Below, piece after piece: positions 23,994 to 38,040 of a stretch of DNA of 64,000 nucleotides (the first letter of the stretch is position 1; every line of letters starts with the position of its first letter). Below the pieces are notes generated by a model, which searched no databases, was not told where the DNA came from, and saw only the letters and a list, made by a program, of their open reading frames with translations. Both the position numbers and the translations under genes were made by a program. This stretch comes from Acestrorhynchus altus. Its lineage: Eukaryota; Chordata; Actinopteri; Characiformes; Acestrorhynchidae. Location of the stretch: contig CM067508.1 of the NCBI GenBank assembly GCA_034509495.1, positions 30,962,071 to 31,026,070 on the forward strand, in the 5' to 3' direction.

Positions 23994-25844
23994 TGTCAGT
24001 GTGGTAAAGTAAATGGTATATAATATAAATTATATGTATCATACATGTGCAGGCCATGCATGTTTTGTTTTATCTCTTATAGTGAGGCTATAAAAAAGGC
24101 ATTTGTTGGTCTGTATTCCTTGGACCCAAGATGGCCTCAGCTTTTCCGTGTGCATTCCCTCCACCAGGATATCCTCCCTCTGCCACTGACTGTGCATTAC
24201 CCATGAGGCCGCTGGGGCCGCCGCAGTGGGCTGCCCATTGTGAGCAGGCTTGTGCGTTGAGGTCATTGGAGGGGGGGCCAGACTGGCAGGCACTCTGCAG
24301 CTTCCTCCCAGATACCAGATCAAGTAAATCAGAAGTCGTTAGTCCTCCAGGAGCCCTGATGACGGCGACTCCTCACCAAGCACTCAGTGGTACCAGAGAG
24401 GCGGCCAGCTGTGGGAACAAAAAGATGCTATTTTGGAGCCACTGATGAGGCCATGTCAACAAGCGTCTGTTGTGTGGCGGTGGTCATGAGCAAGGTGTGC
24501 CATCAGACAGGTTATCCTGACCTGGTTTGGTGCAGAAACTTCCTCTGATGGTTTACAATAGAAGGATGGGTTAGGAACACAGGTACAGGGAAGTCTCTAT
24601 TAAGCTGCTGATGTTCACAGCTTCATGTGTGATGCTGTTACTCTATCACCCCTTAAAGAGGACCATTTTTCACAGGCTGCCTCAGGCTATAAAGACAAGA
24701 GACAAACCAATTGATTTTAATATGGCTGCCCTGTCAAGGGAGAGCAGGAGAGTGGACATATGGAGATTAATCGCACCCGCTGTGGTATTGATAACTCGCC
24801 TGATTCATGTCTTGATCTAGTCAGAGAGACAGGGACGAGAGGCCCAGTGATGTAATGCTGTATTCCACCTCCTCTTATTTATTTATTTATTTGTTTGTTT
24901 ATTTATTTATATTTATACTTGTTTTATATATATATTTTTAAAGCTGTATTCTGATGTTTCCACTTGCTATTCTCAATTCTCAGCGCCACCGGATTTGGTG
25001 GCGCTGCCGTGAGCTCACTTTGTCATGTATAAAAGCCATGACCTTTCTTAGCAATGTGCATGTGCTATTGTCAGCTCTGGCATTATGTTGATTGATTGTT
25101 TCTGCACATTGTCCTTAATTCCAATGGCTGTGGAAATTGATATTTAAAGAGTTGACCAAAGTGGAGTTTTTATAGCAGGGAGTCACTTGAAGCCAAGTGA
25201 CTGAATGAATGTGAATTGTATAAATCACTCAGGTGCAGCCAGTCTATTCTATTGGATTTACTGCAGTGCCACTAGTTCTGAAGCTCAGGACACACTGGAG
25301 CTTTTACTTGTTTTCCAGCCTACAAGCCAAAGCTTCCTGCTGCTCTTCCCTCACTCCCATCTCCACTCTCTGCTGGTGATTTATTCCCACTAGCTGAGAA
25401 TACCGACAGTACACCAGCATTACTGCCTGTGCTCTGTACAATACCAAAGTAGTGGCTCTTCTGGGAGGACTGGGCTGGGGCAGGGCCAAAGGTCACAGTG
25501 GAAAGTGTGCCCATCGTGGCAGAGTAAATCATGGGTGGGGAGCATTCAGGTCACTGGGCTGACCCCCGCAGCACCAGCAGGACTTAAATCACCCAGCTTC
25601 CATGGGTGGAGAGAGATAGCAGGAGCTGTATAATGAAAACAGCCTGTTCCAAAAGGACATTGGAAGTCGCTCAGGTGAAGGGTTAGCTTTCTTCAGTGAG
25701 CTCTGCTCAGTATCCAAAGAACAGTGAGTGTAAGCTTTTCCAGAAGTAGTCATTGGCTAGAGCTTCCTGAATCTGGTTTTGGAGAAGACCATTGTGACAC
25801 AAGGTTGTCTTAAGTCATGAATATACATAAACTAACTTGCTGGT
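23992..25844. other. No gene recognised
   Basis: A GC-richer patch at 24120-24480 has ORFs on both strands (94 and 104 codons) without known motifs. A (TTTA)-rich run lies at 24876-24915. Confidence 0.5.
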
Positions 25845-26330
25845 GGTGTGTTAATGTGTGTTGGACTGGTATGAGTTGATAAGGCACAGCAGTGCTGCTG
25901 GAGTATTTAAACACTGTGTCCACTCACTGTCCACTGTAGTAGACACATCTGTCCACCACGTAAGCGTAAAGTCAGAGACAGAAGATCATTATTTTCTGTA
26001 CAGTTTGTGTTGGATATCCTCTAGACCTTCATCAGTGGCCACAGGACGCTGCCCACAGGGCATTATTGGCGGGATATTTCTGGTTGGTGGACAATTTTCA
26101 GGCCAATTCTCAGATAAACACTCCACCGGCACTGCTGTGTCTGATCCACTCATAAAGCGTACACAACACAATAACATACCATCACAATGTCAGTGTCACT
26201 GCAGTGCTGAGAGTGACCCACCGCCCACATACTACCTGAACTGTAGGGGTCCTGTGGGGTCCTGACCATTGAAGAGCAGGGTGAAAGGAGGCTAAAGTAT
26301 GCAGAGAAACAGATGGACTACAGGCCATGT
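25845..26330. mobile_element. Foldback DNA element, copy 2
   Basis: Begins tggtggtgtgttaatgtgtg and cagcagtgctgctggagtat; ends atgtcagtgtcactgcagtg, ctgaccattgaagagcaggg and gcagagaaacagatggac. Inverted arms about 200 bp each. Same family as the copy at 13325-13870. Confidence 0.85.
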
Positions 26331-26424
26331 TGTAGGCCATGAGTTTAGAGATTGCTTTCAGACTTTTCATGTTGCAGCAATAAGGCCTGGAATTTCTGCA
26401 TGCAAAAATCCACGCATTTCAAGA

Positions 26425-26485
26425 TGCACTGCAACAGGAGAATTTCGTGTACATCATTTCTGGAGGAATACATTTTGGTGACCTT
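26425..26485 (+). repeat. Dispersed repeat 'Z', possible 5' fragment
   Basis: gagaatttcgtgtacatcat and ggaatacattttggtg resemble the start of copy 1 (gcgaatttcacgtacacatc, aaatacatttcgcc). A weak, short match. Confidence 0.4.
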
Positions 26486-26489
26486 TCTC

Positions 26490-29400
26490 ATTGAATTCAA
26501 CTTTGAATTTGAATCGAAAGATGCAAAACTGTGTCGCTGACCAACTGTGCTGATGTTGTGGCTGTGCGAGCTATGACACACTGTACTGTCTCTGCTCTAT
26601 CTGATAATGTCCTCCAACATGGAGGAAGCACTGATATATGCTGTTTCAAAACAGGATATATTATACAACTATTTTCTTGCAGATTACAAAATACAGCACA
26701 AGTGAGAGGCAGCGTGGTACACAATCAGTCGGGAGGTTGGATTAGATAGTAGTAGTCTTTTCTTTTGGGGGGTTTTATGTAGTTTTGATAGCATGTTTGT
26801 TGAACTTAACCAGAGGGCTGTTTATGCCCATTTTCTGACCTTGCAGCCATGCCGTTTTGGACACCTAAATTGTAGACTCAACCTGTCTGTATCTGACTAC
26901 TTAAGTCACTTGGTATCTCTTTAAAGTCAGATAATGTCAGACTAGTGTCTGTCGCTGTTGTCCATCTGGCCACATATACGGGACAGAACAGAACCAGGTG
27001 AAAATGAAGGCAGCAACATGCTTGTTGTCAGCAGGGCATGGGGATTTTGGGAGAAGAAGGACAAAGTATGAAGGGGATGCGTGTCAGTGAGAGGTAGGTC
27101 CTTGGTTGGGATTGCTGCCTCCCTGGTAGCTGGACTGCCTCCCATTAACGCAAATGAGTCTGATGACATGCTCTTCCTGTGTCAGCCCCCATGTGGGCCC
27201 CTCTCGGGCGGACAGGATGGTGGGACCCTGGGCCCGGGTGGGACTCTCTATTTTGGGAGGTCATTTGGAGCCGGACGCAGTGTCTCCCCAGCACGGCCTG
27301 TCTCCTGATAGCCTATCAAACAGCCAGCTTTCAGAAAGGGAGACTCTGCCACTTACCAGGCTGACGCCAAGCAGCACAGTTATCATTATCAGAACCCCAG
27401 ACTGCAGACTAACTGACCATTGCACTAATGAGCATCTGATGCTGGGTTGACGGTGAGAAATGGGCAGCAGCGGTGTTTCATAATGTCAGCACAGTATTCA
27501 CACAAACATGGAAATGGATTTGGTCAACGGCTTCAGAGCATCCTTTCCAAGATAAACAGAAGGCCTGGATGATGACCGTAGGTATTCGCAGCGCCTGGCA
27601 CAAAGTGTTCATGGCATAGATAAGTTGTAAGTAAACAGCCTTTAATGGCCCCTACTGTGCCACCTCACTTGTAAAACGAATGTCGTAAGAACCTCGTGTT
27701 TTCTCTCCGGTCATGTTCTCATAAAGCTCCTTGACTGTAGAGCTTCTAGAATGTCTCCCTCGATTGCTGCCTTTGTGAGCCTGGTTCCCTCTCCCACTGG
27801 AGGAAGAGAAGTAGCCTAATAAAAAAGCTTGGGAGCACTCGCACAAACATCAGCCCACATGTTCAATCAACAGTGCCAAGTAGGAATGCTGTTGATCTAC
27901 GTTAAACTGGGGTATGGTAAAGCCAAATTCGGAAAAAGTAACAAAGCAATATAATCAACCTCTCTGCCCACAGGGCTCCAATCCATGCTTGAGCAATGAA
28001 CAGTAGATGGAGTTTCGCCACGTCACCATCCCAAACTGTCAATTAAGCAGGAATTCAACAGATGGTTTGCATTTGCACAACAATCAGTAACGGCCAAATG
28101 GCTACCGATCCTTCTTATCTCTGCAAGCTTCCAGATCCTGTGCAGCTCCTTCTCGGGGTGACTCCATGGCTGGGTGGGGTAAGCCGTGGGTACATAACGG
28201 GTGCTGTGGTCACACCAGCCTTTATGCTTTTTGTAAACGTAGTTGGTGAAAAATTGTCTGTGAAAAAAGTGTCTGTGCTGAGGATGATGTCATGGTTGGA
28301 ATTTGCTTTCTGCATGGGTTTTAAGGAGACTGGATTTACTAGCGTTCGGGAAACGTTAAAAAGTACAGCGGTTCACACTGCGAGTGTTTGTACTCTCTCC
28401 AGCAGCCCTTCCCTCCTCGCTCTCCTCCCCCCACCATCCACGTACCCAGATACTCAGCCACTGTGCCATGGTCCCCACATCACAAATGCTCTTTCATTGA
28501 AATACTCAACACTTCTGATTCCCTCAATTCACATTTGGGGGACTTGAACAGTGCTGCTTATTTCAACAGGCCTCTTTACTGAGCGGCATTCTGTTGTACC
28601 CCGTTCTCCACACGCTGTTGTTGTGCTAAGTCAATAATCTGTTTTTGGTGGAGGCCGTGTTAAGTGTGTTTAGGGCCTGCATGTGAATGTTTTTGCCCGA
28701 GTGTGAGGACTGGGTCTTCCCGAGGTGTGAAAATCTGTTCTGTGCCAGTTTACTTTGGCCGGCGCTCTTCGTTCTCTGTGTGTATTGGCATCTTTTCTCG
28801 CACAGTATTTTCATCTCACACTGTAACGTATCCCGGTTACTTCTGCTAGCAATCTGGAATAAAACTTTATGAATGTATAAATCTCTGCATACACAAATGC
28901 ACAGTAATTATCCCTCCACTGCACCCAATTATGCACAGAGTTATAAATTCTGCCACTTTGTCAATGGAATATTTAAGGTGGCAGCACAGCTGCTGGCTAG
29001 ACTTGGGAGGACCTCTAGTACAACATATTGTGCTGTCAACTGGAAATGCAAATCAGACAATTCTGGGGTTCAAGTCTGACGTGCACTCCGAGCTGTGTCA
29101 GCATCCATGTCTTACAGAATGGGAAACTAGACAAAGACACCACTGTAAATGAATCTGCCAAAGGACCTCCAAACAGCAAAACACACAGGACTGGGTGGTG
29201 AACAGAGCGAGTATAAGTCCCCTCAAAGCTTTCTTCCTCCTATGCCTCTAATTTGGGGCCCTAAGGAATTCCTCTGTGCCGTTGTGTGTGCGATTGCGTT
29301 TAAATCAATCTGGCACAGACAGTGCAATTAGAGGCTTTGACTTGGTTATCTGGCTCTCAAAGACAGACTGTCTCCACGACCCACTGAACAAATGCTGATA

Positions 29401-29930
29401 AAACCCTGGAAAATATTATTCTTCACACGAGCGTGTCTCTGGCCGGGGCTCAGGCTGACCGAGCCACGAGGGCCTCAGCCTCGCCGTCTCTGCCGGTCAG
29501 GAAGAGAGAGGGGAAAAAACACGGAACACTCAGATAACCGCGCTATTGATCGGCCATCTCCAAGCCCAGCCTCTAAAAAAAAGAGCATAATTTGATAGAG
29601 AGAAAGCTGAGGTTGCCATTTCAGCTCAGCGCCAGCAGTGCAGTACAGGTGTCCTGTTCATCTTTTCTGCCCATGTTGACAAACATTGACTGGTTGACTG
29701 TGGGTCTGTGTAATTTGTTGATGCGTGGAGTGGGCGGTATGGCTGCTGCCGTAGTTTGACTCATCTGAGGCTTTTCCACTGTCTTTGCACTGCTGAGGAA
29801 CTTGGACTGAAGCTAACTGCTGGCCTGTTGAGTTCATGACCTCAAAAGAACGCAGAGAAGAGAGAGGAAAGTGCAGTGGGTGGAACGGCAACAACCAGAG
29901 GACTGCTGCCTAAAATATAAAGTCCTTATG
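26490..29930. other. Unique sequence, no gene recognised
   Basis: Largest ORF 28062-28547 (161 codons, +) starts at a weak ATG, has no known domain and no splice or promoter support. GC-richer patches lie at 27100-27330 and 29430-29530. Few repeats, so regulatory content is possible. Confidence 0.45.
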
Positions 29931-29934
29931 CCTT

Positions 29935-30400
29935 CAACCAGAGATCCATACTTTGCGGGCAGTTACATGCTGTTCTCAGAGTAACCTACAGACATGATAT
30001 CCAAAAACAAACTCCAAGACTTACATTTTAATTATGGCTTCAGTGTATGACATCATATTTTTAAGTAACCCAGCTTGCAAAGCAGCTACAATTCACTGGT
30101 ATTCCAACTGAATTAAATCCCAGTTTCAATGCCAAAGGAGCTTCCAGTGCTTGTTTACTGCTCTGTCCACATGAGACTCCACCTGCATGCAGACGCTGAC
30201 TGATCAGAGAGAGGGGGCAGGGTTGATGACATCACTAAACCAAATATTGGGTTACTGAGGAAAGTGAGAAGGGAGGGGCTGTTTGCTCTCTGTCTTTGCT
30301 CATACAGTGTCCAAAGTCCAAAGTTCAGTTCCTGAGAAGGGATAAACACCAATATGATCGTAAAAAACAAAAACAGTAACTTGTTTTTGCAAAAATCCTT
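29935..30400 (+). repeat. Dispersed repeat 'Z', copy 4
   Basis: Opens tttgcgggcagttacatgct and continues through ccaaaggagcttccagtgct, gactgatcagagagaggggg and gggttgatgacatcact. It extends to a tail (gggaggggctgtttgctctc) also seen reversed near 38020. Confidence 0.8.
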
Positions 30401-30479
30401 GTCAATTCATACATTTTCAACTCAAAATCACTGTAAGAGCAATCTTACAGCAGGTTTCAACTCCAAAGCCCAATCTAAC

Positions 30480-30595
30480 ACACCCTTTCAGTCAATACAG
30501 AACTAGTTGGATCAGTTGGGGTGGATTAGGGTTGAACCTAAAGTCTGCAGGAAGGTAGTTCTCCAGGAGCAGGTTTGGTGACCCCCTGATTTAAC
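30480..30595 (+). repeat. hAT-MITE-like fragment related to 20157-20324
   Basis: Shares ggtggattagggttg..., aaagtctgcaggaaggtag and ctccaggagcaggtttggtg + accccctg with the right half of the hAT MITE at 20157. Confidence 0.7.
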
Positions 30596-31029
30596 TCCTT
30601 TGGTGACCCAGACTGTTATGTAACAGGTATTGGCCCATTTTGCAGCTCTGTTTTGTTTATGCTAGATTTTCTTTTGCAGGATGGAACAGTGTTTGAGATT
30701 GATGTCATGTCTATGTACTGATCCCTCGTTTTTCAACGACGCAAAGGAAAGTTTGATATTTTAGGGCCGTTTTAAAGCCAGCTCATCTAATTCCATCATT
30801 CTAATAGCAATACAAATAAGACTGATTTATTATTCAGCAGTTTAATTATTTAATAGTTTCATTTGGTCAAATACATATGTAAATATATAACAGAAATGAT
30901 GTATGCCCCGACCACAACTGTCTAAAATCTTGGCTACCTTCTCAGCCCTCCTCTATCTCACTGGTTTTGACACAGTGCTGTGTGTGCATAACTAGTGTTC
31001 AGACCATGTCCCTGGCTTTAGAAGCAGAA

Positions 31030-31290
31030 AGGCTGAAGTGAGGCTTAGGACTATGCCCTAGACACCGACTCCCTGAGAGGCTGAATGGGCCCATAATGGG
31101 CCGGATCAGCAGGAATGTGATCATGGAGCCTGTCCACTGACAGCCGGCCCCTGGGGGCATGAATTACGCTGAAAGAAACAAAGAGAAGATGACACACGCT
31201 GCCTTGGGCCCCGTCTGCCTGGACTGCCCGTCTCCAACACAACCAAATGAATCAAATTGCCTCCAATTAAAGATTTAACCATCTCTCTTT
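31030..31290 (+). promoter_or_regulatory. Possible upstream conserved noncoding element
   Basis: Unique sequence without repeat character, ending in aatgaatcaaattgcctcca + attaaagatttaa. Its ORFs on the minus strand are short and unrecognised. Confidence 0.2.
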
Positions 31291-31570
31291 CCTTTCCCTT
31301 TGTGTGTGTGTGTGTGTGTGACTCTCCCTCTCCTCTGTCTCGCTCACTACTCTTCGCAGTGTTCTCACAGTCTCGTGATATAAACATGCCTGAATCGTTG
31401 TGGTATTTATAAGGAGCAGAATGGCTTGCCCTGAAGAAAAAGAAAAAAGCTACTGCTTTTCACTTCTGTAAGTGACAGAATGAAGGTTGACTGGAGCAGT
31501 GTAGGAGGGCCAGCAAATACGTAACAGGAATTAAGTGGATAGCATTAACTGTGGTCCAAAAATGTTTTAA

Positions 31571-31571
31571 T

Positions 31572-31614
<43 letters not shown>
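31571..31614. repeat. (TA)n(TG)n microsatellite
   Basis: TA tract directly joined to GT tract. A shorter (TG)10 lies at 31301-31320. Confidence 0.95.
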
Positions 31615-31839
31615 AAAGCCCTTGCTTGCAACAATTGCAACACTTGTACATTGTTTATAATAAGTGTGTGTTTAGATAAGCTTCTGAGCAATTCGGCATT
31701 TGTTATAAATTTAGGCTGGAGTTTAGAGCCCTTACATAATGTTGAGTAATCAGTTTGAAATTCTACTCGCTGAACTGGACGAAGGTGTGAAAACTAATCT
31801 TGACTGATCTTTGGATGAATGATCATCTGGTAACTATAT

Positions 31840-32250
31840 TGATCCTATATTGAACTGCAGAATGCTGGAACGCTGTCATTGCTGCCTCCAACTTCATCCT
31901 TGGATATTCCCAGTTATCCCCTTTGCAGCAGTCAGGACCCCACAGGACAACTGCCGAGCAGATATCATGTGCTTGGTGGATCATTCTCAGCATTGCAGTG
32001 ACACTGATATGGTGGTGGTATGTTGGTGTGTTTTGTGTTGAGTGGTTCAGACACAGCAGTGCTGCTGGAGTGTTTAAACACTGTGTCCACTGACTGTTAA
32101 CTCTATTAGACACTTCTACATAGTTGCTCCTCCTTCTAGATGTCAGTTCAGAGACAGAAGCTCATCTGTTTCAGCACAGTTTGTGCTGGTCATCCTTTAG
32201 TTTCATCAGTGCTCACAGGATGCTGGATTCTTCTGGTTGGTGGGCTATTC
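31840..32250. mobile_element. Foldback DNA element, copy 3 (partial)
   Basis: Contains caggaccccacaggacaac, attgcagtgacactgatatg, cagcagtgctgctggagtgt and cttctggttggtgggct. The right half is truncated just past the centre of symmetry. Confidence 0.82.
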
Positions 32251-33290
32251 CCAATGTACTCCCATACAGACAAAATGGATAGTGAATGTAAAAACAAGGA
32301 ATAAATTGCAAATTTAGGCTGAACTATAGTCTGGCACTGAACCAGAAACATTGATCAAACCCATATAAATAAGTAAATAATAGCATGTAATCCATAAGAC
32401 AATCCTTCAACACCCTCAAGACAACATCAAAATAACCAGTATTGGCTGCTTGGTGTTTGTTTACTGAATTAAATCTAACTTGGTATATCCTTTGCAATCT
32501 TAGGATTGCTTCTAATGTCCGACGTTCTGGCTCCTGGTAACCAGCTAACTGTTACTGCTGAAGCCCCTAAAGGTGTAGCTCATTTCATGTGTTGGACTAT
32601 AGTCTTTTGTCACCAGAGCTCTTCTAACGTACTCCTCAGCAGGTGCTTTGCTGAGCAGGGCAAACCTGTTAGACACTCAAATTGGTGGAAAGTGGTGCTG
32701 CAGTGGGCTAGATATGGCATTTGTGTTAACAGTAGCCTTAACTTGTCGGAGCCCTAAAGTCAGATTCACAAGGTACCAGCTCTTCCCAACCCACCCAGGG
32801 CTGTCTAAAAGACAGACGACCAGTACAACACACAACAGGATTGTTTCAATTCACCTTTGAAAGGAAATGAATGTCATCTGTCCATCACCAATATAGGTGG
32901 CATAGTTTACTACAATTTCTTATTAGACTGAATGGGATTTGTTTTCAGTAAATCTTGACCCACCACAGTCCTTTGTGGGTGAAGAATGGATAGGTCAATT
33001 CTTAGACTGGGCAAATCCAATATTAATGACATCATTGGTTAGTGAAAGATGTTTCTCTTTAACTGCTACCGCATGTCTGAGGATCTACCTATAGAATCCC
33101 AACCAACCCTGTGCCTTACATCCCATGTGTTGTCCACAGGACTAAGTGTATCTGCCTGTTTCTCATTAGTATCTGTCCATACTGCATCCCCCCTCACACA
33201 CACTTCCAATTTCCTTATGGAGTATTAATGCCCCCTGCCCTTTGAATATATGGCTGCTGTCACAGGCTGGTGCATTTTATTGTTGTGTTG
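32251..33290. other. No feature recognised
   Basis: Short ORFs only (83 codons at 32506-32757). Confidence 0.55.
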
Positions 33291-33291
33291 C

Positions 33292-33292
<1 letters not shown>

Positions 33293-33353
<61 letters not shown>
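33293..33353. repeat. (CT)n microsatellite
   Basis: About 60 bp with one TTT interruption. Confidence 0.96.
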
Positions 33354-33357
<4 letters not shown>

Positions 33358-33740
33358 AAACCCTCAGACAAAAGCCCCTCCTTACAGTCCCACTGCCAAC
33401 ACAATCAAAAGTGTTTATTTTTCACATAGTTGTCTTCATTTCAGTTACAGGCCTCTTAATGTATATTTCAGGTGAAGATTTATTTAGCTTATACGAAGGT
33501 GCCACAAAGGTTCATTGTGTTGGACACCTGATTCTAAGAAAATGCTTTAATTAAGAAAAATTGATTACCTTTACACTATGGATCTAGCATTCCGGATAGT
33601 CTCCCTGTCCTTCTACTAGACTGTTGTTTCTTTGTTCATCCAATAATTTCTCTCATCCCTTGCTCAATGCAACTTTGGTCAGAATGCAGACTCATTCCTT
33701 TTACCCTCCTCAAAACATCACTACATAATCCGATTTTAGA

Positions 33741-33807
33741 TGTAAATGTTGGAATGTTTGTGGACACCCCTTCTAATCAATGCACACACAGACACACAGA
33801 CACACAG

Positions 33808-33847
<40 letters not shown>

Positions 33848-34256
33848 AGCTTGTCCAGTCTCTGTAGAGAATGAGTTTGGGAAAGGATTTAAAAAGATTA
33901 CAAATCAGCCATTTCACTGGCTCTTAATCCTGTTGAGATACTGTGAGCTAGTTTGAAGAACAGAGCTTGGTTCCAGCTTTCTCTTGGATGCCTCCAGCCA
34001 GCGCCTGGATGTGCGCAATTCCATCACCAGCTCCCATGATTTAACATCACTAAGCACTGATTTACCAAACCAGGTGTTGGATGAGAACTATAAATAATAA
34101 TAGACTCCCATGAGAAGAGCTTTGGAGATGTTTTAATGAACACAATAATGGAAAACCACAACTTTCTGCGGCTATATACTTTATAATTATACACCTATAT
34201 TTCTTAATAAAGAGCTAAATATTAATGGGGTGTCCTTATTTTTTCACATGACTGTA
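33741..34256. mobile_element. Tc1/mariner-type MITE with gGACACCCC ends
   Basis: Left ggaatgtttgtggacacccc and right ggggtgtccttattttttca + catgactgta form an inverted pair. An (AC)n tract sits inside at 33783-33845. A matching single right end lies at 16785-16815 (ggggtgtcctaacattttca). Confidence 0.7.
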
Positions 34257-34374
34257 CGTGTACAGGTGGTGCTCTACACTGTGGTGTCCTGTGATGTACT
34301 ACTCATTTTGATGACTGAAAAATGAAGGGATTAGAGAGTTTATCCTACTATTGTTGAAAAAACTTTGTCTATTC

Positions 34375-34830
34375 TCCAGGAAAGGCTGTTTATTGGATTT
34401 TATTGAAGCGTTGTGAGAATTTGGTTGCATTCAGCAATGAGAGCATTAATGAAGTCAGGATTTTGAATGATCATCACCCCACAGTTCTACTGTTCGACAG
34501 CTCAAAGCTGGGGGCTTAATACCCCCCTATCCCACACACGGAATTAGACATTTTTCTAATAGTTCAAAGATGTTAATCTGTTCCAGAGAGTCCTATTCCT
34601 ACAACCTTCTTTCTGAAGGCCTCAAAGAGCTCTCTGGATCTGGATCTCTGGATTCTCGTGGCAATATGTCATGTGAACAATCAAGAGCAAACCAAACTAA
34701 TGTCTGAGGCTTAAATAAGACAGCCTCCTCAAAACTACTCTCTAATCATTTGCATGTGCTGCGCCTGATCTTAATTTTAGGCATAGTACTAAATGTAGGG
34801 GTGTCCTAATTTTTCCTCACAGGAATATTG
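34375..34830 (+). repeat. Tc1/mariner-type nonautonomous repeat, copy 2
   Basis: Contains ttggttgcattcagcaatga, gagcattaatgaagtcagga and gatcatcaccccacagttct; ends aggggtgtcctaatttttcc. The same words occur inverted at 48945-49140. Confidence 0.7.
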
Positions 34831-37800
34831 CATTTGTAACATTTATGTTTCACAAATGATTTTCCAAAAGCATTTCTTCAGTTTAATGTGTTTACTTTTA
34901 TCACACTGACAAAAATGTTGAGAAAAATGTTTAATGGTTGTGAAAAGTGACACTTATAAATCAATATTGATATAAAATTGCTAAAGATGTTTAAACCATC
35001 AGGTCTGATTTTCATTAACATTAACGAACATTAATTTAACCATGATGTTGATTTGATGGATCTGACCGGCTAAATATATCAAGCTGATGTGTCTCTGACT
35101 GTCTTCAAACTTCCTGTAAGTGATCAAAGGCAGTTTATATTTCCGTTGTGCCACAACGCTAAGGCAGGGCATTAATATACCTCCAGATGCCATTTTTTGC
35201 TGGTTCCTGCATCTCCTGTCTGCTCATATCTCCGTGTTGTCTTTAATTTGATTTGCTATATCCACTCCCTCAGAAGTGTCCGGCCTGAACTGAGCTGCCA
35301 TGACCGTCACGTTATTAACCAGGGGTCTCCGGGGAGTGGACCGTCCGTCCCAGCGGTCATGATGAGGAGAACAGGGGTATTGCCTTTGGGAACAGCTGGG
35401 CCCTGTTTTCAGGCGTCCGACTCTATTACCTCCTTTGCTTTGAAGAGTTCTTTCCTTACACACTTTCACACATGCAGCACATATTAGGGTCAGGGGAGTG
35501 AAGGGGGCACTGGAAGAGAATGGGGGATCAAACCCCCTTTCTCAACTCTTTGCCTTCTTAAGGCAGAAAGAAACTGAAAAACTGGTTGCACTGAAATTCC
35601 TGGCTGCACATTGAAAGTGTTCTGGCTGCACAATTCATACTGTTGACCAAGGATATTCTCATCAATATTCATCTGTAGAATGTCCAACATCTCTGGTGTG
35701 TGTAGCATAGTTCTAGGCCCCACCTACAAACAGACAATGAACATCTATTTTGACGGTTAAAGACAGCCTCTACAATCTACACAGACATGCCAAACGTCAT
35801 GTGATATCAATATGTACATTTATTATGATGTGGTGTTAAACCAAGGGATGTCTTGGGAATGCCCACACCGATGTGAGTTGTGAGGTGTTATCCACTGAAC
35901 ACTGGCCAGCGTGCTCATAGCAAGACAATGTGGATTATTCAAGCAAGGCAAGATACTAGGTGCTAGCTGGATGAGACATTCCATTAAGTTGTGCAGGCAT
36001 TGAATGTCCCTCGATTCACAGTGTCATGTGCAGAGGCAGTTAATAAAGTTGAACTTTTCACATGGGTCACATGAGTACTATGAATATGTCATAAAAGGCA
36101 TTACCACCCACAGAGGACATTGCAGTGTGTGGTAATGACTGAGGTCATGTCTGGCTAATTAGTTCCTTTCCCATGGTTTTCAGTGTATATGCACGTTAAA
36201 AGGTCCCTAGAATTACTGGAGATGAGATGAGGGCCAATCATAGGAAGTGATGTTGTAAGCGTCTGCACTGGGAAGCTGGCAAACTGTGTCACACCACTGA
36301 TGAAGCAAGTGGGTACTAGGTGGGTGCTACACAAAGAGCTATCCCAGGCAACTGGCTACAATCTCTTCAGACAGCGAACCACACACTGCACCGAAAGGAC
36401 ACTGAGACGACAGCAACCATATTTGGTAACAATAATAATTAGAAATAATAATTATATTATACAAGTGGCTCAGGGTTCTAATTTCTGAACACACTGACTG
36501 CCCAGCAATGATGCAACAGTGGCAATTCATGAAGCGATGGCTAGATTCAGAGGTATCAGAGGAAGGGTGTGCATGTGGTTGTTTTCACCCTCAGATGCAT
36601 CATATGTGAGGGAGGAGACTCCTAACATGGGTTGGATAATAAATTGGCACTGCCAAATTTGGATAAAATGAAAAGATTTGTTGTAGGAAATGTCATCGAC
36701 ATGCATGGGATTTCACTCAAAATTCATAGATAACAACCTAGTCTCACCACACCTTGACAGGTGGTTCCTTTGTCTTCCCAAACTTTTTAAATTACAAAAA
36801 GTACATTTTTAATTATTACAGAAATCAAATCAGCCACATCAAGGAATGGTTTCTTCATGCTATCAACACAGAATGCCTAAATGGAACCAGAGCTATAAAT
36901 CTAGTGTCCAGGCTGTTAAATATTAATCAGAATCAGTCAATGGACTGGGCCATTTTCTTTCTGTCAGTGCCAGTCCACGAGGATCAGTCCAAACCATACT
37001 TGGACATATCACATCTCTACAGTCACTCCTGTCCAAATCCTGTCTGATTCAAGTGAACATCAAGCAAAAACAGACATAAACTCTGAATTGGTTATAGGGG
37101 TCTATGAAGACCTACAGCCTGAACTGCTATTTGTCAGTGTTATGTGGGGTTAAGTGTACTGTTGTCACTATCAGCAAGTCATGTTCATTTTTCATTTCAT
37201 GCTTGGCTGAAAAGTGTGAGAATGATTTAAAATGAAGCCTGGCGCTGCAATAACTGTTTTCTTTGCACTGTCCAACATGTGATTGAATTACGAAAGGGTA
37301 TGTATTTGCAACAGGTGCCTAGAACACAGAGCAGTCATATGGGGTCTGTGCTCTCTCTTGCTCTCCCTCTCGCTCAGGCTCTCTCTCTAACCTCCATGAA
37401 CCTGCCAGAGAAACCTGATTCCACCTCACACATGGGGACAACCACCAATCTTGCTGATACAGTCTTCTGATTACTTTTAGTTTAATAAAGTGGCACATTA
37501 CGGTTAACCTTTAGAACCACAGGCCAATTTTGTGGCATGATTTTATAGTTTGACTTACTTTTTTTTGCCAAAACATTTTAATGCATATACAGGAGACAGT
37601 CACACATGCCAGATATTGTTATCAAGAGACTTTAGGCTACTCAAAGCTGTGTTCATATGATATGTAAACATATATTTTTATGTTGTACTTGTGTAATTAA
37701 ATGCACATTTTTAATGACTTTTTAATGGCTTTATTTATTTTAAAAAATAAATTTATAAATTAAATGTATGAATTTAATGATTTTTAATGGCTTAAACTGA

Positions 37801-38000
37801 TTAAACAATTATGTAAATTGATCATCCAGTGTTTTTTGACCACAACATGCAAGAATTCTGATGATTTATTTGTAATGCTTCAACTGACAGTGATATTTGA
37901 TGATTACTGAACTTCAATACATAAGCCTAATAAAATAAAAAAACGGAATGTTCTTTATAATTTTTATTATTAATGTATCCCGTCTCTGGACTTTTATTCT
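34831..38000. other. No gene recognised; possibly old transposon debris at 35820-36600
   Basis: 35200-35470 is unique and GC-balanced. 35820-36600 reads like a decayed repeat (for example caatctcttcagacagcgaa + ccacacactgcaccgaaag) but I cannot name the family. 37480-37940 is AT-rich. Confidence 0.4.
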
Positions 38001-38040
38001 GAAATTTGAGCAAAGAAAGAGAGCAAACAGCCCCTCCCTT

